A stretch of 20,201 bases of DNA. Source: a virus. Location: IMG/VR virus record IMGVR_UViG_3300020428_000125, positions 1-20,201 of that record; one strand, written 5' to 3'. Of this stretch, positions 1-6,242 are shown in pieces. A program made the position numbers and the translations under genes. The notes under the pieces were generated by a model, which searched no databases, had not been told where the DNA came from, and saw only the letters and a program-made list of their open reading frames with translations. The stretch's first letter is position 1. Each line of letters starts with the position of its first letter.

Positions 1-596
1 ACTCACATGGCATGACAGGCGTACAGAGTATGACTCGTACTGCTTCAGGGATGTCGATGCTGTTAGGTGCAGCATCATTAAATATTAAAACTGTTATCAA
101 GAATCTTGATGACTTTTTATTAAAGCCTTTAGGAGAGGCATACTTTCAATGGAACATGCAGTTCTTAGAAAGTAAATTAAATGTCGAAGGTGATTTGGAG
201 GTTAGAGCTACAGGCACAAATAGTCTGATGCAGAAAGAAGTTCGTAGTCAAAGATTAACAATGTTCTTACAGACTGCACAGAATCCTGCTATAGCTCCGT
301 TTATTAAGATTAATAAACTTATTAGTGAACTTGCTTATTCTTTGGATTTAGATCCAGATGAGTTAATAAATGATCCAGAAGAAGCTGCTTTAATGGCACA
401 AATCATAGGACTACAAAATAATGTTGGACAAGCAACTGGCGAAGAGGCTGGCCCCGATAACCAAGAACAAGGAGCTATGGGAGGCCCTCAAGCTGCACCT
501 GAACAAGCTCAAGAACTTGGAGTTACAGGTACTGGTGGCGGCAACATCGGAACTGGAGATGTACCGCAGCCAGGGGAAGATGAATTTGCTGGCTAA
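1..596 (+). CDS. Portal protein, C-terminal part (5' end outside window)
   Basis: The reading frame is open from the first base (about 197 codons present), so the gene starts upstream and the internal ATG at 12 is not its start. The portal is the dodecameric ring at the capsid vertex through which DNA is packaged and ejected. The visible part starts with a Thr/Ala/Ser/Met-rich segment followed by 'NIKTVIKNLDDFLLKPLGEA' and 'WNMQF', which I recognise as the C-terminal stem/wing region of podovirus-type portal proteins. The tail from about residue 135 of the visible part is a low-complexity Gln/Gly/Ala/Pro stretch ending in an acidic 'GEDEFAG', probably disordered. Its position before scaffold and capsid genes fits a portal. 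The last 17 bases overlap the next small gene. The assignment rests on motif memory and gene order; no search was run. Confidence 0.82.
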   Translation, partial: SHGMTGVQSMTRTASGMSMLLGAASLNIKTVIKNLDDFLLKPLGEAYFQWNMQFLESKLNVEGDLEVRATGTNSLMQKEVRSQRLTMFLQTAQNPAIAPFIKINKLISELAYSLDLDPDELINDPEEAALMAQIIGLQNNVGQATGEEAGPDNQEQGAMGGPQAAPEQAQELGVTGTGGGNIGTGDVPQPGEDEFAG

Positions 597-666
597 GTTA
601 GAAAGCTTACCAGAACAAGTTGAAGAGGCTTTGACTAGAAAAGAACAAGACGAGTTCTCTACTTAA
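580..666 (+). CDS. Very small protein (28 aa), unknown function
   Basis: A 28-codon gene (MNLLAKLESLPEQVEEAL...) starts inside the 3' end of the portal gene, directly after a purine-rich AGGGGAAG, and ends before the 732-residue gene. The frame stays open back to an ATG at 421, giving 81 residues, but codons upstream of 580 end mostly in G or C, unlike every neighbour, because that stretch is the portal gene read one base out of phase. From 580 on the codons return to the A/T-ending style of the genome. I therefore choose the ATG at 580, though the spacing from the purine-rich run is unusually short. The peptide is amphipathic and acidic ('ESLPEQVEEAL'), probably one helix. No function is recognised; it may be a small head or connector accessory. 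Confidence 0.5.
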   Translation: MNLLAKLESLPEQVEEALTRKEQDEFST

Positions 667-696
667 ATATAAAGGCAATGGAGCATACAGAATAAT

Positions 697-2895
697 ATGA
701 TAAGTTTATTATCTAAGGCAGCAAAGGGAGGAATAAAACTTTTCAAAAAATATGATGGAAAGTTTGAAGAATTCTTAGATGAAGCTCAAGGTATTGATAA
801 TAGAGTAATAGGAGAAACTCCATCAGGAAAGCCTAAATATGTTACTTCAGGAGCTACTGCGATAAATAGAGGTGCTGTAGTTGGTACAGATAGAACAAAA
901 GCTTTTGGAAATACTAAAGCTGTTAAAGGAGGCGTATATACTTTAGGAGGTTTAGGGCTTGTACAGACTATATCATCTTTACTGGCAGATGATGAAGGGG
1001 AAGAAGAAGAATTTACTTTTGAGTTTAAAGGACGTGCGCCTAGTTCCTTTACTAAAGGAAAGAACCTTTATAGCATAAAACAACTTCCTGAAGAAGGTGC
1101 TTCTGTTATTGAAGGTAATGATTTTACAATGTACAGTAACTCTCAACTAAAGCGAGAAGCAATAAACGCTAAAGGAAAAACTTTTAAGTTTTCTGGAAAT
1201 GGTAAAAGATATAATGCAAGTAAAGTTTTAAATACTTTTGAAAGTATGGAAGGTCAAGAGTTCGAGTATTTTAACGAAGAAAGAGAAGGTTATCCTGTAG
1301 GAGGCGAAGCGAAAGAACCTACAAAAAACACATTTTGGCGTCAGGCAAAAAAGGTAGAACCTATAGACAGGGACAGCGAAGAGTGGAAAAATATGTCACC
1401 TGAAGCAAAAATGATACAACAAGCACGAGAAAATAATAAGAAGCCCAATCTCAATCAAGGAATCATTAATAAAATATTAGAAAGTAAAAGAGCAGAACCT
1501 GTAGACAAGGACAGCGAAGAGTGGAAAAATATGTCACCTGAAGCAAAAATGATACAGCAAGTACGAGAACTTGATGATCCCGACCCAGGATTTGTAATGG
1601 AATCGAATCGTTCTCAGAATGATTGGGTTATAGGACAGTTAAGAAAAAATGATGTTTTAACAAAAATTTTTAACAATGCGACTCAACGAAAATCTTATAG
1701 TGTAGGTAGTAAGATTGTACATCTTGCAGGTAGACTTGCAGAAAAGGCAACGAGTCGTGGTAAGGACACCTTTTTAAGACGAGAGTTTCTTCGTGAAATG
1801 TCTGAAGATCCTGAATTTGATCAGGCAATAAATGATCTTCCTGAAGAAGATTATAATAAACTTATGGATGAAATAGGTTTTGATTATGACATGGGTACAG
1901 GAGCTTTGTCTTCTAATTTAGGAAGAGCGCAGAATCTTGATCCTGAAATGGCTGCAAAAAACTATATGGATTTTGGAAGCTTTGAAAATATTAAAGAATA
2001 TTTAACTACCCGAAATCCTAGTGAAATAAGAATATTTATAAAAACTTTAGAAGATAATGCAGCTACTGAAACAGATAAACGCATTATTACGGCAGCAGAA
2101 AGAATACTGACCGATATGACTGAATTAAGAGTTAGGGCATCCCAAGGTGCTAGAGGTGAAACTAGATCAGAAGAACTTAAAAGAGAGCTGACTAAAGAAG
2201 ATTTAGATATGCCTTATACAGGTAGATTAACTCCTGAAGAAGAAGAAGTTGTAGGAGTCTTTCCTACACAAGGACAAGTTCTTCAGCTTAGAGCACAACA
2301 AGAAATGCTTGAGGAAAAAAGACAGCGGGAAAGTGTTAGAAGATATAATGCAGAAAGAGGAAACTCACTTGCTGAAGGTGGAATGCCAGTAGATACTTAT
2401 CCAAATATTCCACCGGAAGAAATGGATGAGGCAATGGCTTCACAACTTCCAGATCAAGAAATGGAAGATAGCTATATAGATTTCATTATGGATAACTCTC
2501 TTACAGATGAAGATAAAGAATATTTAGCAGTAAAACTAGACGAAGATCCAAGATTATCAGAAATCTTAGATAATATAGTTTTAACCGCAGGAGAATTTTC
2601 AGGTGCTGGCGAAGTAGACGGCCCTGGAACTGGTGTGTCAGACTCAATACCAGCCCGATTATCGGATGGCGAGTTTGTAATTACCAAAAAGGCGACCGAC
2701 CAAATAGGTGCAGACAACCTCCAAACAATGATGGATGATGCTGAACGTGCCTACGATGGTGGTTATCAAATGAAGGCAGTGGGAGGATATATGTTTGACG
2801 ATCAAGAGCAGTCTGAAGTTGCTTCGCCAAGTATCATTGACGAAGAAATTAAGAAAGCTATGATCAGATCTAATAAAATTCCAAGTCTTCAATAA
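697..2895 (+). CDS. Large protein of unknown function between portal and scaffold, 'SDSIPA' motif
   Basis: This 732-residue protein sits between portal and scaffold, where phages keep head-associated or minor virion genes. It begins with a Lys-rich stretch (MISLLSKAAKGGIKLFKKY), then a Gly/hydrophobic segment near residues 75-95, then an acidic run 'DDEGEEEEF'. Residues 221-245 and 267-291 are two near-identical copies of a segment containing 'DSEEWKNMSPEAKMIQQ'. The middle is charged and helical. Near the C terminus lies 'VDGPGTGVSDSIPARLSDGE' (motif around residues 640-658), followed by 'FVITKKA'; such G-x-G-x-SDSIPA-x-L-S-x-GEF-V motifs recur, from memory, at the ends of unrelated marine phage virion proteins. 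A GGAG lies 13 bases before the ATG, rather far, so the start is the first possible in frame rather than well marked. Virion role is inferred from position only. Confidence 0.72.
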   Translation: MISLLSKAAKGGIKLFKKYDGKFEEFLDEAQGIDNRVIGETPSGKPKYVTSGATAINRGAVVGTDRTKAFGNTKAVKGGVYTLGGLGLVQTISSLLADDEGEEEEFTFEFKGRAPSSFTKGKNLYSIKQLPEEGASVIEGNDFTMYSNSQLKREAINAKGKTFKFSGNGKRYNASKVLNTFESMEGQEFEYFNEEREGYPVGGEAKEPTKNTFWRQAKKVEPIDRDSEEWKNMSPEAKMIQQARENNKKPNLNQGIINKILESKRAEPVDKDSEEWKNMSPEAKMIQQVRELDDPDPGFVMESNRSQNDWVIGQLRKNDVLTKIFNNATQRKSYSVGSKIVHLAGRLAEKATSRGKDTFLRREFLREMSEDPEFDQAINDLPEEDYNKLMDEIGFDYDMGTGALSSNLGRAQNLDPEMAAKNYMDFGSFENIKEYLTTRNPSEIRIFIKTLEDNAATETDKRIITAAERILTDMTELRVRASQGARGETRSEELKRELTKEDLDMPYTGRLTPEEEEVVGVFPTQGQVLQLRAQQEMLEEKRQRESVRRYNAERGNSLAEGGMPVDTYPNIPPEEMDEAMASQLPDQEMEDSYIDFIMDNSLTDEDKEYLAVKLDEDPRLSEILDNIVLTAGEFSGAGEVDGPGTGVSDSIPARLSDGEFVITKKATDQIGADNLQTMMDDAERAYDGGYQMKAVGGYMFDDQEQSEVASPSIIDEEIKKAMIRSNKIPSLQ
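1357..1431 (+). repeat. Intragenic direct repeat, copy 1
   Basis: A 75-base segment repeated in frame 138 bases downstream. By eye the two copies match at 71 of 75 positions, with an uninterrupted run of 48 identical bases, and encode 'EP(I/V)D(R/K)DSEEWKNMSPEAKM...'. The near-identity at DNA level indicates a recent duplication or active gene conversion. Confidence 0.9.
1495..1569 (+). repeat. Intragenic direct repeat, copy 2
   Basis: Second copy of the 75-base in-frame repeat; four differences from copy 1, two of which change a residue conservatively (Ile/Val, Arg/Lys), one is silent and one changes Ala to Val. The 63-base spacer between copies is unrelated and rich in Lys/Asn/Ile codons. 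Confidence 0.9.
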
Positions 2896-2898
2896 TTC

Positions 2899-2947
2899 GG
2901 CTACCTTGGTAAGACAAGCCCCATATAACTTGACGGAGTTAAAAATG
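2899..2947 (+). promoter_or_regulatory. Leader unit 1: hairpin, Shine-Dalgarno, ATG
   Basis: GGC(2899) TACC TTG GTAAGA CAA GCC(2920)CC can fold as a small RNA hairpin: GGC/GCC closing pairs, a one-sided TACC bulge, TTG/CAA inner pairs and a 6-base loop. An alternative fold pairs TACC with GGTA. It is followed by GACGGAG and, 6 bases after the GGAG, an ATG at 2945. The same arrangement is repeated immediately downstream. Folding was judged by eye; both stems are short, so the repeat is firmer than the structure. Confidence 0.5.
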
Positions 2948-3031
2948 GCTACCTTGCTAAAACACAAGCCCCGAAGGAGAAACGAGAATGTCCGAAGTAC
3001 AAGTAGAGGAGCAAGAATCAAATCCATATAA
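2945..3031 (+). CDS. Possible basic leader peptide (28 aa) overlapping the scaffold start
   Basis: An ATG with a well-placed GGAG (2935-2938) opens a 28-codon frame, MATLLKHKPRRRNENVRSTS..., that runs through the second hairpin and ends 44 bases inside the scaffold gene in another frame. It is strikingly basic (ten Lys/Arg/His in 28 residues). The frame upstream repeats the idea: unit 1 read in the same frame gives 'ATLVRQAP', unit 2 gives 'ATLLKHKP'. It may be a translated regulatory leader for the scaffold gene, a vestige of a duplicated gene start, or untranslated. The initiation signal is convincing; the function and even the existence of the product are not. Confidence 0.35.
   Translation: MATLLKHKPRRRNENVRSTSRGARIKSI
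2947..2990 (+). promoter_or_regulatory. Leader unit 2: hairpin and Shine-Dalgarno of the scaffold gene
   Basis: GGC(2947) TACC TTG CTAAAACA CAA GCC(2970)CC has the same stems and the same TACC bulge as unit 1, exactly 48 bases downstream, with a different 8-base loop. AAGGAG at 2974-2979 directly follows and serves the scaffold ATG at 2988. The hairpin abuts the ribosome binding site, so it could influence initiation; alternatively it only marks a duplicated 5' end. Confidence 0.5.
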
Positions 3032-3815
3032 CGCCAAGAAAGCTTGGCATCAACCAGATCCTCCTAGTAGAGGAGATGCAGATGGATTATTTTTTCAAGA
3101 ACAACAGGCTACCCCCGATGAAGAGGCCCCTGATGAAGCTCCTAAAAAACAAACCAACTATAAGAAAAGGTATGACGATCTAAAGAAACATTACGATCAA
3201 AGATTGGGAGAATTTAAACAAAGGGAAGAGGAGTTAGTAGCACAAGCTCAAACTGCTCAACCTGCTTATCAACCTCCAAAAACAGAGGAAGATATAGAAG
3301 CGTTTAAACAAGAGTATCCTGATTTGTATAATACTGTTGAGACTGTAGCTCATATACGAAGTCAACAAGAAGTAGCAAATCTTCAATCGCAACTTCAATC
3401 GTTACAACAACGTGAGTCTGAAGTAATGCGTAAAGAAGCTGAAACTACTTTGCGTGACAGACATCCTGATTTCGATGATATTAGGACATCTGATGGCTTC
3501 CATGATTGGGCAAAAGAACAGCCTGAACAAATACAAGATTGGGTATATAACAATCCTGATAATGTTGCTTTAGCATCAAAAGCTATTGATCTTTATAAGT
3601 TGGAAACAGGTACAGGACAAGCTCGATCTAAAAAACAGCCCAGAGCTAATAGCGGATCGGCAGCAGATATTGTTTCAACTAAAACAACTAATGTTGATCC
3701 TCAACAAGCTAAAATATGGACTGAACGGGAAATTGCCGCTATGTCTTTAGACCAGTTTGATAGACATCAAGAGGAAATCGAACAGGCCATGCAAGAAGGC
3801 AGAGTGGTTAAATAA
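2988..3815 (+). CDS. Capsid assembly scaffolding protein
   Basis: This 275-residue protein directly precedes the capsid gene, the usual place for the scaffold that templates procapsid assembly and is then removed. It is highly charged and almost all helical: an acidic/proline-rich N terminus with 'DEEAPDEAPKK', a predicted coiled coil near residues 55-85, a second Gln/Glu-rich coil near 119-150 ('QQEVANLQSQLQSLQQRE'), a conserved-looking 'RHPDFDDIRTSDGFHDWA' segment, a Ser/Gly/Lys-rich linker and a final helix 'IWTEREIAAMSLDQF' onward. A short C-terminal helix is the coat-binding part in known scaffolds. AAGGAG sits 8 bases before the ATG. No cysteine or membrane segment is seen. No protease domain is visible, so maturation must use another enzyme or none. 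Confidence 0.82.
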   Translation: MSEVQVEEQESNPYNAKKAWHQPDPPSRGDADGLFFQEQQATPDEEAPDEAPKKQTNYKKRYDDLKKHYDQRLGEFKQREEELVAQAQTAQPAYQPPKTEEDIEAFKQEYPDLYNTVETVAHIRSQQEVANLQSQLQSLQQRESEVMRKEAETTLRDRHPDFDDIRTSDGFHDWAKEQPEQIQDWVYNNPDNVALASKAIDLYKLETGTGQARSKKQPRANSGSAADIVSTKTTNVDPQQAKIWTEREIAAMSLDQFDRHQEEIEQAMQEGRVVK

Positions 3816-3844
3816 CAACTTTGTGTTTATGGGAGTAAACAACT

Positions 3845-4834
3845 ATGGCTTATAATCAAAGCGACCAGTTTTTTGAACCGAGTACAGATACCAATGCTAA
3901 CTTTGGTAACTCTGTTGCGGGTCAAACAAACTCATTCTTTTTACCGAAAGTATATTCTAAACAGGTTCTCAACTTTTTCCGTAAAGCGTCAGTAGCAGAA
4001 GCTATTACGAATACGGATTATGCTGGTGAGATCTCTGGTTTTGGTGACACGGTAAGAGTAATTAAAGAACCTGAAATTACTGTTTATCAGTATGAAAGGG
4101 GACAAGATGTAACAGCAACTAAATTGACTGACCAAGAGGTTAGTCTGATTGTTGATACTGCAAACGCATTCAAGTTTATTGTAGACGATATTGAAACAAA
4201 TATGTCTCATGTTAACTTCCGTGACGTTGCAACTTCTTCAGCCGCTTACGCTTTGCGTGATGCTTTTGATGAAGGTGTAATTGCCACTATGTTTGCAGGT
4301 GTATCTGCTGCATCTCCGAACCATATTCTTGGTTCTGACAGTGCCACTGACTTGGCTGCTGGTACTTTTGACGGTACTGGTAATCTTGACGTTGGTTTCG
4401 GAACTAGTGAACACGATCCTATTGATGTTCTTTCTCACATGGCTCGTCTGCTTGATGAGTCTAATGTGCCGGAAGAAGGACGTTGGTTCCTAGCCAATCC
4501 TGAGTTCTATGAGCAGCTTGTACAAAGCAACTCTAAGCTCCTCAGTGTTGACTATAATGCTGGACAGGGTTCCATCCGTAATGGATTGGTAAGCTCTGGT
4601 AAGTTGCGTGGATTTGATATGTACAAGACTAATAACATTGCCTCTACTACTAATGCAGCAGGTAAATGTATAGCTGGTCATATTTCTTCAACGTGTACTG
4701 CACAAACTATCACTAGCACAGAGGTCATTCGTGATCCTGATAGCTTTGGTGATATTGTTCGTGGTCTTCATGTCTATGGCGCGAAAGTGCTGCGAGGTGA
4801 AGCATTGGTTTCTGCCTTCTATGGCATCGACTAA
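3845..4834 (+). CDS. Major capsid protein
   Basis: The 329-residue product follows the scaffold and carries motifs I recognise from podovirus capsid proteins: 'KVYSKQVLNFFRKASVAEAI' (residues about 35-54), 'YAGEISGFGDTVRV', 'FKFIVDDIE' with VDDIE at 113-117, and 'DIVRGLHVYGAKVLRGEALV' close to the C terminus. An HK97-type fold is expected from family knowledge, not shown. GGGAG at 3831 precedes the ATG. Codon use differs from neighbours: nine of twelve Arg codons are CGT, where neighbours favour AGA, and C-ending codons for Phe and Asn are common, as in a very highly expressed gene. A strong terminator-like hairpin follows 15 bases after the stop. No extra N-terminal propeptide is evident. 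Confidence 0.9.
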   Translation: MAYNQSDQFFEPSTDTNANFGNSVAGQTNSFFLPKVYSKQVLNFFRKASVAEAITNTDYAGEISGFGDTVRVIKEPEITVYQYERGQDVTATKLTDQEVSLIVDTANAFKFIVDDIETNMSHVNFRDVATSSAAYALRDAFDEGVIATMFAGVSAASPNHILGSDSATDLAAGTFDGTGNLDVGFGTSEHDPIDVLSHMARLLDESNVPEEGRWFLANPEFYEQLVQSNSKLLSVDYNAGQGSIRNGLVSSGKLRGFDMYKTNNIASTTNAAGKCIAGHISSTCTAQTITSTEVIRDPDSFGDIVRGLHVYGAKVLRGEALVSAFYGID

Positions 4835-4849
4835 ACCACAATCTTGGTT

Positions 4850-4878
4850 GGGGGCTGAAATATGCCCCCTTTCCTTTT
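4850..4878 (+). terminator. Intrinsic terminator after the capsid gene
   Basis: GGGGGC (4850-4855), an 8-base loop TGAAATAT, and GCCCCC (4864-4869) form a perfect six-pair GC stem, followed by TTTCCTTTT. It is the only GC-rich hairpin with a T-rich tail I found here. It sits between the capsid stop and the ribosome binding site of the next gene, so it would lower transcription of everything downstream relative to capsid mRNA, or protect the 3' end of a capsid transcript. Confidence 0.85.
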
Positions 4879-4888
4879 AGGAGTTTTT

Positions 4889-5089
4889 ATGGCTACAGTA
4901 GGTTCTGAAGAAAGTCCCTTAATGATTAAAGGACAGCGTAAAGGTAAGGTTCTTGGCATGACAGGAAGTTTTTATAAACCTGAAAATAAAGAAAAGTATG
5001 ACGAAAATTATGATAGAATTTTTGCAAATAAATCAGAATTTGATATAGCTAGATTAAAATCTAAAACATTTTCAATGGAGCAAGATTAA
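4889..5089 (+). CDS. Small protein (66 aa), unknown function
   Basis: MATVGSEESPLMIKGQRKGK... is 66 residues, rich in Lys, Glu and Tyr, soluble, with no membrane segment. The frame is open to an ATG at 4862, but that codon lies inside the terminator hairpin with no ribosome binding site, while the ATG at 4889 has AGGAG (4879-4883) at proper distance, so 4889 is chosen. The placement just after the capsid gene could fit a head decoration or head completion protein, but nothing in the sequence proves it. The N-terminal third is Gly/Ser/Lys-rich, and the rest is likely helical ('NKEKYDENYDRIFANKSEFD'). Confidence 0.68.
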   Translation: MATVGSEESPLMIKGQRKGKVLGMTGSFYKPENKEKYDENYDRIFANKSEFDIARLKSKTFSMEQD

Positions 5090-5094
5090 ATAAA

Positions 5095-5304
5095 ATGGAA
5101 ATTAGTTCTATTTCTAATACACCTTTAGTTTCTTGGCAAAAAATAGCTTTTCAGAAACAAGAAAGTCTTCGTACAGGCGGGGAAGGTAAAGTTATTAAAG
5201 AAATTGTTGAATCAATAGAACCTCTTCTTTACTTACAAAAGGATGGTAAGGTAGAAGTACAAAAACTTCCTAGCTCACATAGAATAATAAATCTTCTTGT
5301 TTAA
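5095..5304 (+). CDS. Small protein (69 aa), unknown function
   Basis: A 69-residue frame, MEISSISNTPLVSWQKIAFQ..., starts 5 bases after the previous stop and ends just before the AAGGAG of the next small gene. The codons end mainly in A or T as in the surroundings, and the frame fills its gap exactly, which supports it being real. The ribosome binding site is poor (GGAG 14 bases upstream), so it may be translated by re-initiation. There is no membrane segment or recognisable motif; the second half alternates helix-like and strand-like segments ('KEIVESIEPLLYLQKDGKVE'). Function unknown. Confidence 0.58.
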   Translation: MEISSISNTPLVSWQKIAFQKQESLRTGGEGKVIKEIVESIEPLLYLQKDGKVEVQKLPSSHRIINLLV

Positions 5305-5314
5305 GGAGAAGAAC

Positions 5315-5473
5315 ATGGTTTATAAAGAAACTGAAAAAAATCAAGATAAAGTGTCTTCTAATAACTCATTAGAAAGTAACACAACAACAAACTTTAATAA
5401 AAGTGAATATACTTCTATTAGACAAATGGAAGAACATTGTGGAAGTAAACTAACTAACAATAGTTTAACATAA
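5315..5473 (+). CDS. Small protein (52 aa), unknown function, Asn/Ser/Thr-rich
   Basis: AAGGAG at 5303-5308 and an ATG at 5315 open a 52-codon frame (MVYKETEKNQDKVSSNNSLE...) ending in TAA at 5471-5473, one base before the adaptor gene. It is polar and low-complexity, with Asn/Ser/Thr making up nearly half of the central part, then 'YTSIRQMEEHCGSKL' with the only Cys. The next gene lacks a clear ribosome binding site, so ribosomes ending here probably re-initiate on it; that coupling is the best evidence that this frame is translated. No function recognised. Confidence 0.6.
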   Translation: MVYKETEKNQDKVSSNNSLESNTTTNFNKSEYTSIRQMEEHCGSKLTNNSLT

Positions 5474-5474
5474 T

Positions 5475-6242
5475 ATGGCAACTTATCTTGAATTAACAAA
5501 TGAACTTCTACGGGAAATGAATGAAGTTGAATTAACTTCAGGAAGTTTTACTAGTGCTACAGGTATTCAAGCACACGTTAAAGATGCAATTAATAGATCT
5601 TATTTAGACATTGTTAATGAAGAACCTCAATGGCCTTTCTTGGCTTCAAATCTTAGTGGAACTACAGATCCTTTATATGGTAATGTATCTGTTGAAACAG
5701 TTGCAGGTACTCGTTGGTATTTATTAAAAACAGGAAGTTCTTCTTTTACTACAGATTTTGGATATATTGATTGGGATAATTTCTATTTAACTACGGTAGG
5801 TGTCAGTGGTGAGTCTGCACCTTACGAAGCTCGAAACTTACGATTTACAACTATTGAAGAATGGAAAGATTATTTTCGTGTTTCTGAAAATTTAGATGAT
5901 GCAGATACTCAAAATTACGGAGTACCAAAAAGAGTTATTAAAAGTCCTGATAACAGGAAGTTTGGTTTAAGTCCTATACCTGATCAAGTATATAAAATTT
6001 ATTTTTACGCTTATGTTCTTCCTACTGAACTTTCTTTATTTGGAGATGAAACAGTTTTTCCAAACATATATAATCCGGTACTTTTAAATAGAGCAAGATA
6101 TTATATTTATCAATTTAAAGAAAGCCCACAATTTTCTGCATTTTCTTTAGAAGATTATAAAAAAGGTTTAAGGTTAATGAAATATAATTTAATGACTCCT
6201 GAACCTACTATTATAAAAGATGACAGGATGAGGTTTGTTTAG
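5475..6242 (+). CDS. Head-tail adaptor / tail tubular protein A-like
   Basis: The 255-residue product opens with 'MATYLELTNELLREMNEVEL' and a helix ending in 'AINRSYLDIVNEEPQWPF' (NEEPQWPF at 48-55). The N-terminal helical pair plus this position after the capsid gene match the adaptor ring below the portal (T7 gp11 or P22 gp4-type role), which links portal to nozzle. The C terminus 'LLNRARYYIYQFKESPQFSA' is another helix typical of such adaptors. There is no obvious Shine-Dalgarno: the ATG is one base after the upstream stop, implying translational coupling. The stop overlaps the next start by one base (TAGTG). The family is recalled from related phages, and the exact equivalence to gp11 or gp4 is uncertain. 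Confidence 0.68.
   Translation: MATYLELTNELLREMNEVELTSGSFTSATGIQAHVKDAINRSYLDIVNEEPQWPFLASNLSGTTDPLYGNVSVETVAGTRWYLLKTGSSSFTTDFGYIDWDNFYLTTVGVSGESAPYEARNLRFTTIEEWKDYFRVSENLDDADTQNYGVPKRVIKSPDNRKFGLSPIPDQVYKIYFYAYVLPTELSLFGDETVFPNIYNPVLLNRARYYIYQFKESPQFSAFSLEDYKKGLRLMKYNLMTPEPTIIKDDRMRFV

Noticed and set aside
421-579. Long form (81 codons) of the gene overlapping the portal end
   Set aside because: Codons in this part end mostly in G/C, contrary to the genome, as expected of an out-of-phase reading of the portal gene.
2902-2911. Palindrome TACCTTGGTA as a repressor operator
   Set aside because: It is not preserved in the second leader copy (TACCTTGCTA), and no promoter-like elements were seen near it.
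2659-3027. Reverse-strand open frame of 122 codons across the scaffold leader
   Set aside because: It is antisense to the 732-residue gene and the leader, lacks a ribosome binding site, and its protein looks like a translation of complementary AT-rich coding DNA.
4281-4493. 70-codon + strand frame inside the capsid gene
   Set aside because: Leu/Val-rich product of the shifted capsid frame without start signals; the capsid frame is clearly the coding one.
4862-4888. Upstream ATG at 4862 as start of the 66-residue gene
   Set aside because: It lies in the terminator hairpin without an SD; the ATG at 4889 has AGGAG at the right distance.
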